DNA of 64,000 nucleotides, taken from assembly GCA_020636495.1 (NCBI GenBank), contig JACJXQ010000008.1:558001-622000 (forward strand). Reading direction: 5' to 3'. The position numbers and the translations under genes are program-made. Source of the stretch: Chitinophagales bacterium. Lineage in GTDB: Bacteria; Bacteroidota; Bacteroidia; Chitinophagales; Chitinophagaceae. The notes under the pieces are model-generated. The model ran no database searches. It was not told where the DNA came from and saw nothing but the letters and a program-made list of their open reading frames with translations. Of this stretch, positions 62,549 to 64,000 are shown piece by piece; the stretch's first letter is position 1; every line of letters begins with the position of its first letter.

Positions 62549-62580
62549 AAACGCCCGTAGGTAGAAACATACGGGCGTTT
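62549..62580 (-). terminator. Terminator of the YceI-family gene
   Basis: AAACGCCCGTA / TACGGGCGTTT (62549-62559 and 62570-62580) with a ten-base loop, just downstream of the minus-strand stop at 62602. Confidence 0.8.
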
Positions 62581-62601
62581 ATCATTTTATGATAATACTA
62601 A

Positions 62602-63270
62602 TTACATCTGTTGATTAGCAACCAGGTGCACCTGGAGGTTCACTTCAGGGCGAATGAACTTGTCACCCAGGCTCTGATCATTTCCATACACCATCTCCCA
62701 CTGTGTACGGTCAATATTAAAATTGGCATCGGCTGTTACGTTGCCATTGTTCATGTCAACTTTGGCTGGGAAAGTTATGCTTTTGGTGATACCCTTTAAG
62801 GTCAGGTTACCTGTGATCATATGTGTGGCATCTTTCATTACAAGGGCATTTGTGTCACCTGTACCCTCAGTTACATTGGTGATCTCAAATGTGCCGGTAG
62901 GATGATTTTCTGCATCGAAGAAGTCCGGGCTCAGCAGGTGACCCTGCAATTTTGCGTTATACTCATCGTTCTGATCATCGGGTGCCAGGCTTTTGATGTC
63001 AATGGTAAAGTTGCCACCTTGCAGCATATTGTCAGAGACAATAAGTGTCCCGTTTTGCAGGCTGAATGTACCATGGTGTTGACCAACCGGCTTGGTACCA
63101 ACCCACTCTACCTTACTCTGGTTCACATCAGCTACATAATCTGTACCTGTTACCTGTTCTGTTTCTTGTGCTTCAGAGGCTTCCGCGTTATCAGCTTTGG
63201 GTGCGTCCTGGCATGAGGCAAGTAAAATGGTGCCTGATAAAATTGTCAAAAATAATTTATTAGTGTACAT
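62602..63270 (-). CDS. YceI-family lipoprotein
   Basis: A 222-residue lipoprotein with a lipobox LLASC (Cys20) and an acidic linker. The rest is a YceI lipocalin-like domain: VNQSKVEWVGTKPVGQHHGTF at its start, a long amphipathic barrel, and LTLKGITKSITFPAKVDM near the end. YceI proteins bind isoprenoid lipids. Attached to a membrane it may carry or protect quinone-like molecules. It is transcribed alone and ends at the terminator at 62549. Confidence 0.92.
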   Translation of the reverse strand: MYTNKLFLTILSGTILLASCQDAPKADNAEASEAQETEQVTGTDYVADVNQSKVEWVGTKPVGQHHGTFSLQNGTLIVSDNMLQGGNFTIDIKSLAPDDQNDEYNAKLQGHLLSPDFFDAENHPTGTFEITNVTEGTGDTNALVMKDATHMITGNLTLKGITKSITFPAKVDMNNGNVTADANFNIDRTQWEMVYGNDQSLGDKFIRPEVNLQVHLVANQQM

Positions 63271-63351
63271 ACATTAATTGTTTCAACAAATGTATGTACA
63301 TAAATGTTATGATAGTGTTACATTGCACTAAGGAATTTCTATATCGGTATA

Positions 63352-63642
63352 ATGAAAAATATTTCAGCAAGTGAACTAAAGGTGTGGATGCAGCAGCAGA
63401 GGGTTTTTGCGCTGGTAGATGTACGCGAAGAATGGGAACATACAGCATTCAATATCGGGGGTAAAAACATTCCGTTGGGAGAATTAATACAAAGAAAAAC
63501 TGAAATAGATCCAAATAGACCGGTTGTTGTTTATTGCGAGAAAGGTGTACGTAGTGTAATAGCCATCCAAAGGCTTGGTCAACATGGTTTTATGTCACTA
63601 TACAACCTGAAAGGAGGCATGTCTGCCTGGCGCGATCAGTGA
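63352..63642 (+). CDS. Single-domain rhodanese-like protein
   Basis: A 96-residue cytoplasmic rhodanese. The DVREEWEHTAFNIGGKNIPL and VVVYCEKGVRSVIA regions are typical, with active-site Cys62. It could carry sulfane sulfur in thiosulfate or persulfide chemistry. No sulfur-metabolism partner is adjacent. Confidence 0.92.
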   Translation: MKNISASELKVWMQQQRVFALVDVREEWEHTAFNIGGKNIPLGELIQRKTEIDPNRPVVVYCEKGVRSVIAIQRLGQHGFMSLYNLKGGMSAWRDQ

Positions 63643-63723
63643 TAACTTCCATGCTGCCAACCCTTTACATTACACCTGAAATTTATTAGCTTAGCAGGTT
63701 GCAGAAACAGAGTTGAGGCATAA

Positions 63724-64000
63724 ATGAACAAAGGTTACAGACATTTTAAAGTAGTTATTGCCAGGGCCTTTTTATTAATGGTTCTTATCATGTTCGCTTT
63801 CTTTTCAGGTTTTGCACAGGATGCAAAACCGGCAGAAAGGCCGAAGGATGTTAAAGTGGTACGGGAATTTGAAGATGGTAAGGGTAATATTGTACGCGAA
63901 TTACAGTACAAACGTGGCTCAATTATCATTACGGAGACGGTAATAATGCCCAAACCTCAGAAGGTGTCTTCCGGCATGGCCATACGTCCCGACACGCTCA
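63724..64000 (+). CDS. Secreted protein of unknown function, cut by the window edge
   Basis: Starts at ATG 63724 with a signal-like N-terminus (VVIARAFLLMVLIMFAFFSG, then FAQ) and continues in frame to the end of the window (92 codons). The mature start is rich in charged residues (RPKDVKVVREFEDGKGNIVR). No domain is recognisable in the visible part. Confidence 0.65.
   Translation, partial: MNKGYRHFKVVIARAFLLMVLIMFAFFSGFAQDAKPAERPKDVKVVREFEDGKGNIVRELQYKRGSIIITETVIMPKPQKVSSGMAIRPDTL

Overview
The window is a piece of a Bacteroidota chromosome, most likely from the Chitinophagales/Chitinophagaceae. Supporting signs are two secreted proteins with C-terminal type IX secretion sorting domains, a LytS/LytTR regulator pair with a two-component propeller sensor, a complete alternative complex III plus cytochrome oxidase operon, DUF4290 and DUF2911 proteins, a MurA with Asp in place of the catalytic Cys, promoters of the TAnnTTTG type, and mostly weak or absent Shine-Dalgarno sequences. 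No rRNA, tRNA, CRISPR array, transposase or phage gene was seen.

Layout. 1-5.9 kb: a lipoprotein fragment, an M28 peptidase, a solitary AbiEi-type regulator, a ketoacyl synthase and a seven-repeat secreted protein. 6.0-9.7 kb: a LytTR response regulator and its sensor kinase. 9.9-14.0 kb: housekeeping genes (LD-carboxypeptidase, Rieske protein, TadA, Dtd, GNAT, MnmE). 14.0-24.1 kb: an inorganic-carbon island made of a CbbR-like LysR regulator, two related small proteins, an ABC/HlyD/TolC export set and the DabB-DabA bicarbonate/CO2 uptake pair. 24.1-26.3 kb: an A+T-rich accessory stretch with two unknown genes, four copies of a hairpin repeat, a short promoter-ORF-terminator unit and the katG control region. 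26.3-30.2 kb: KatG and a secreted kelch-like protein. 30.3-34.9 kb: two paralogous multi-pass membrane proteins, an MBOAT-like protein and an SGNH-like partner, probably one surface-glycan operon. 34.9-38 kb: MurA, a DUF4290 protein and an unusual SDR. 38-49.8 kb: the respiratory operon actABCDEF-coxBA. 49.9-64 kb: PurL, RadA, ComF, a FadL-type porin, a GDSL-like lipoprotein, an LRR protein, a flavin reductase, a probably very highly expressed secreted protein, a YceI lipoprotein and a rhodanese.

The most striking system is the 14-24 kb island. Two promoters, one next to the LysR gene and one before dabBA, share a 57-bp control region (42 of 57 positions identical). Each holds a 31-bp TTCAT-N21-ATGAA inverted repeat at the same distance from the same weak -7 element. 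Each drives first a small protein of the same unrecognised family. Between them sits an ABC exporter whose ATPase domain keeps Walker A but has lost the Q-loop Gln, the LSGGQ signature, the catalytic Glu and the switch His. This suggests one LysR regulon joining inorganic-carbon uptake to an unusual export machine and a new small-protein family.

Other notable points: a second-copy membrane protein split exactly at a canonical A_AAA_AAG slippery heptamer; an MBOAT protein lacking both hallmark histidines; an SDR lacking the catalytic Tyr and Lys; hairpin repeats around the two unknown genes; and dense regulatory sequence upstream of katG.
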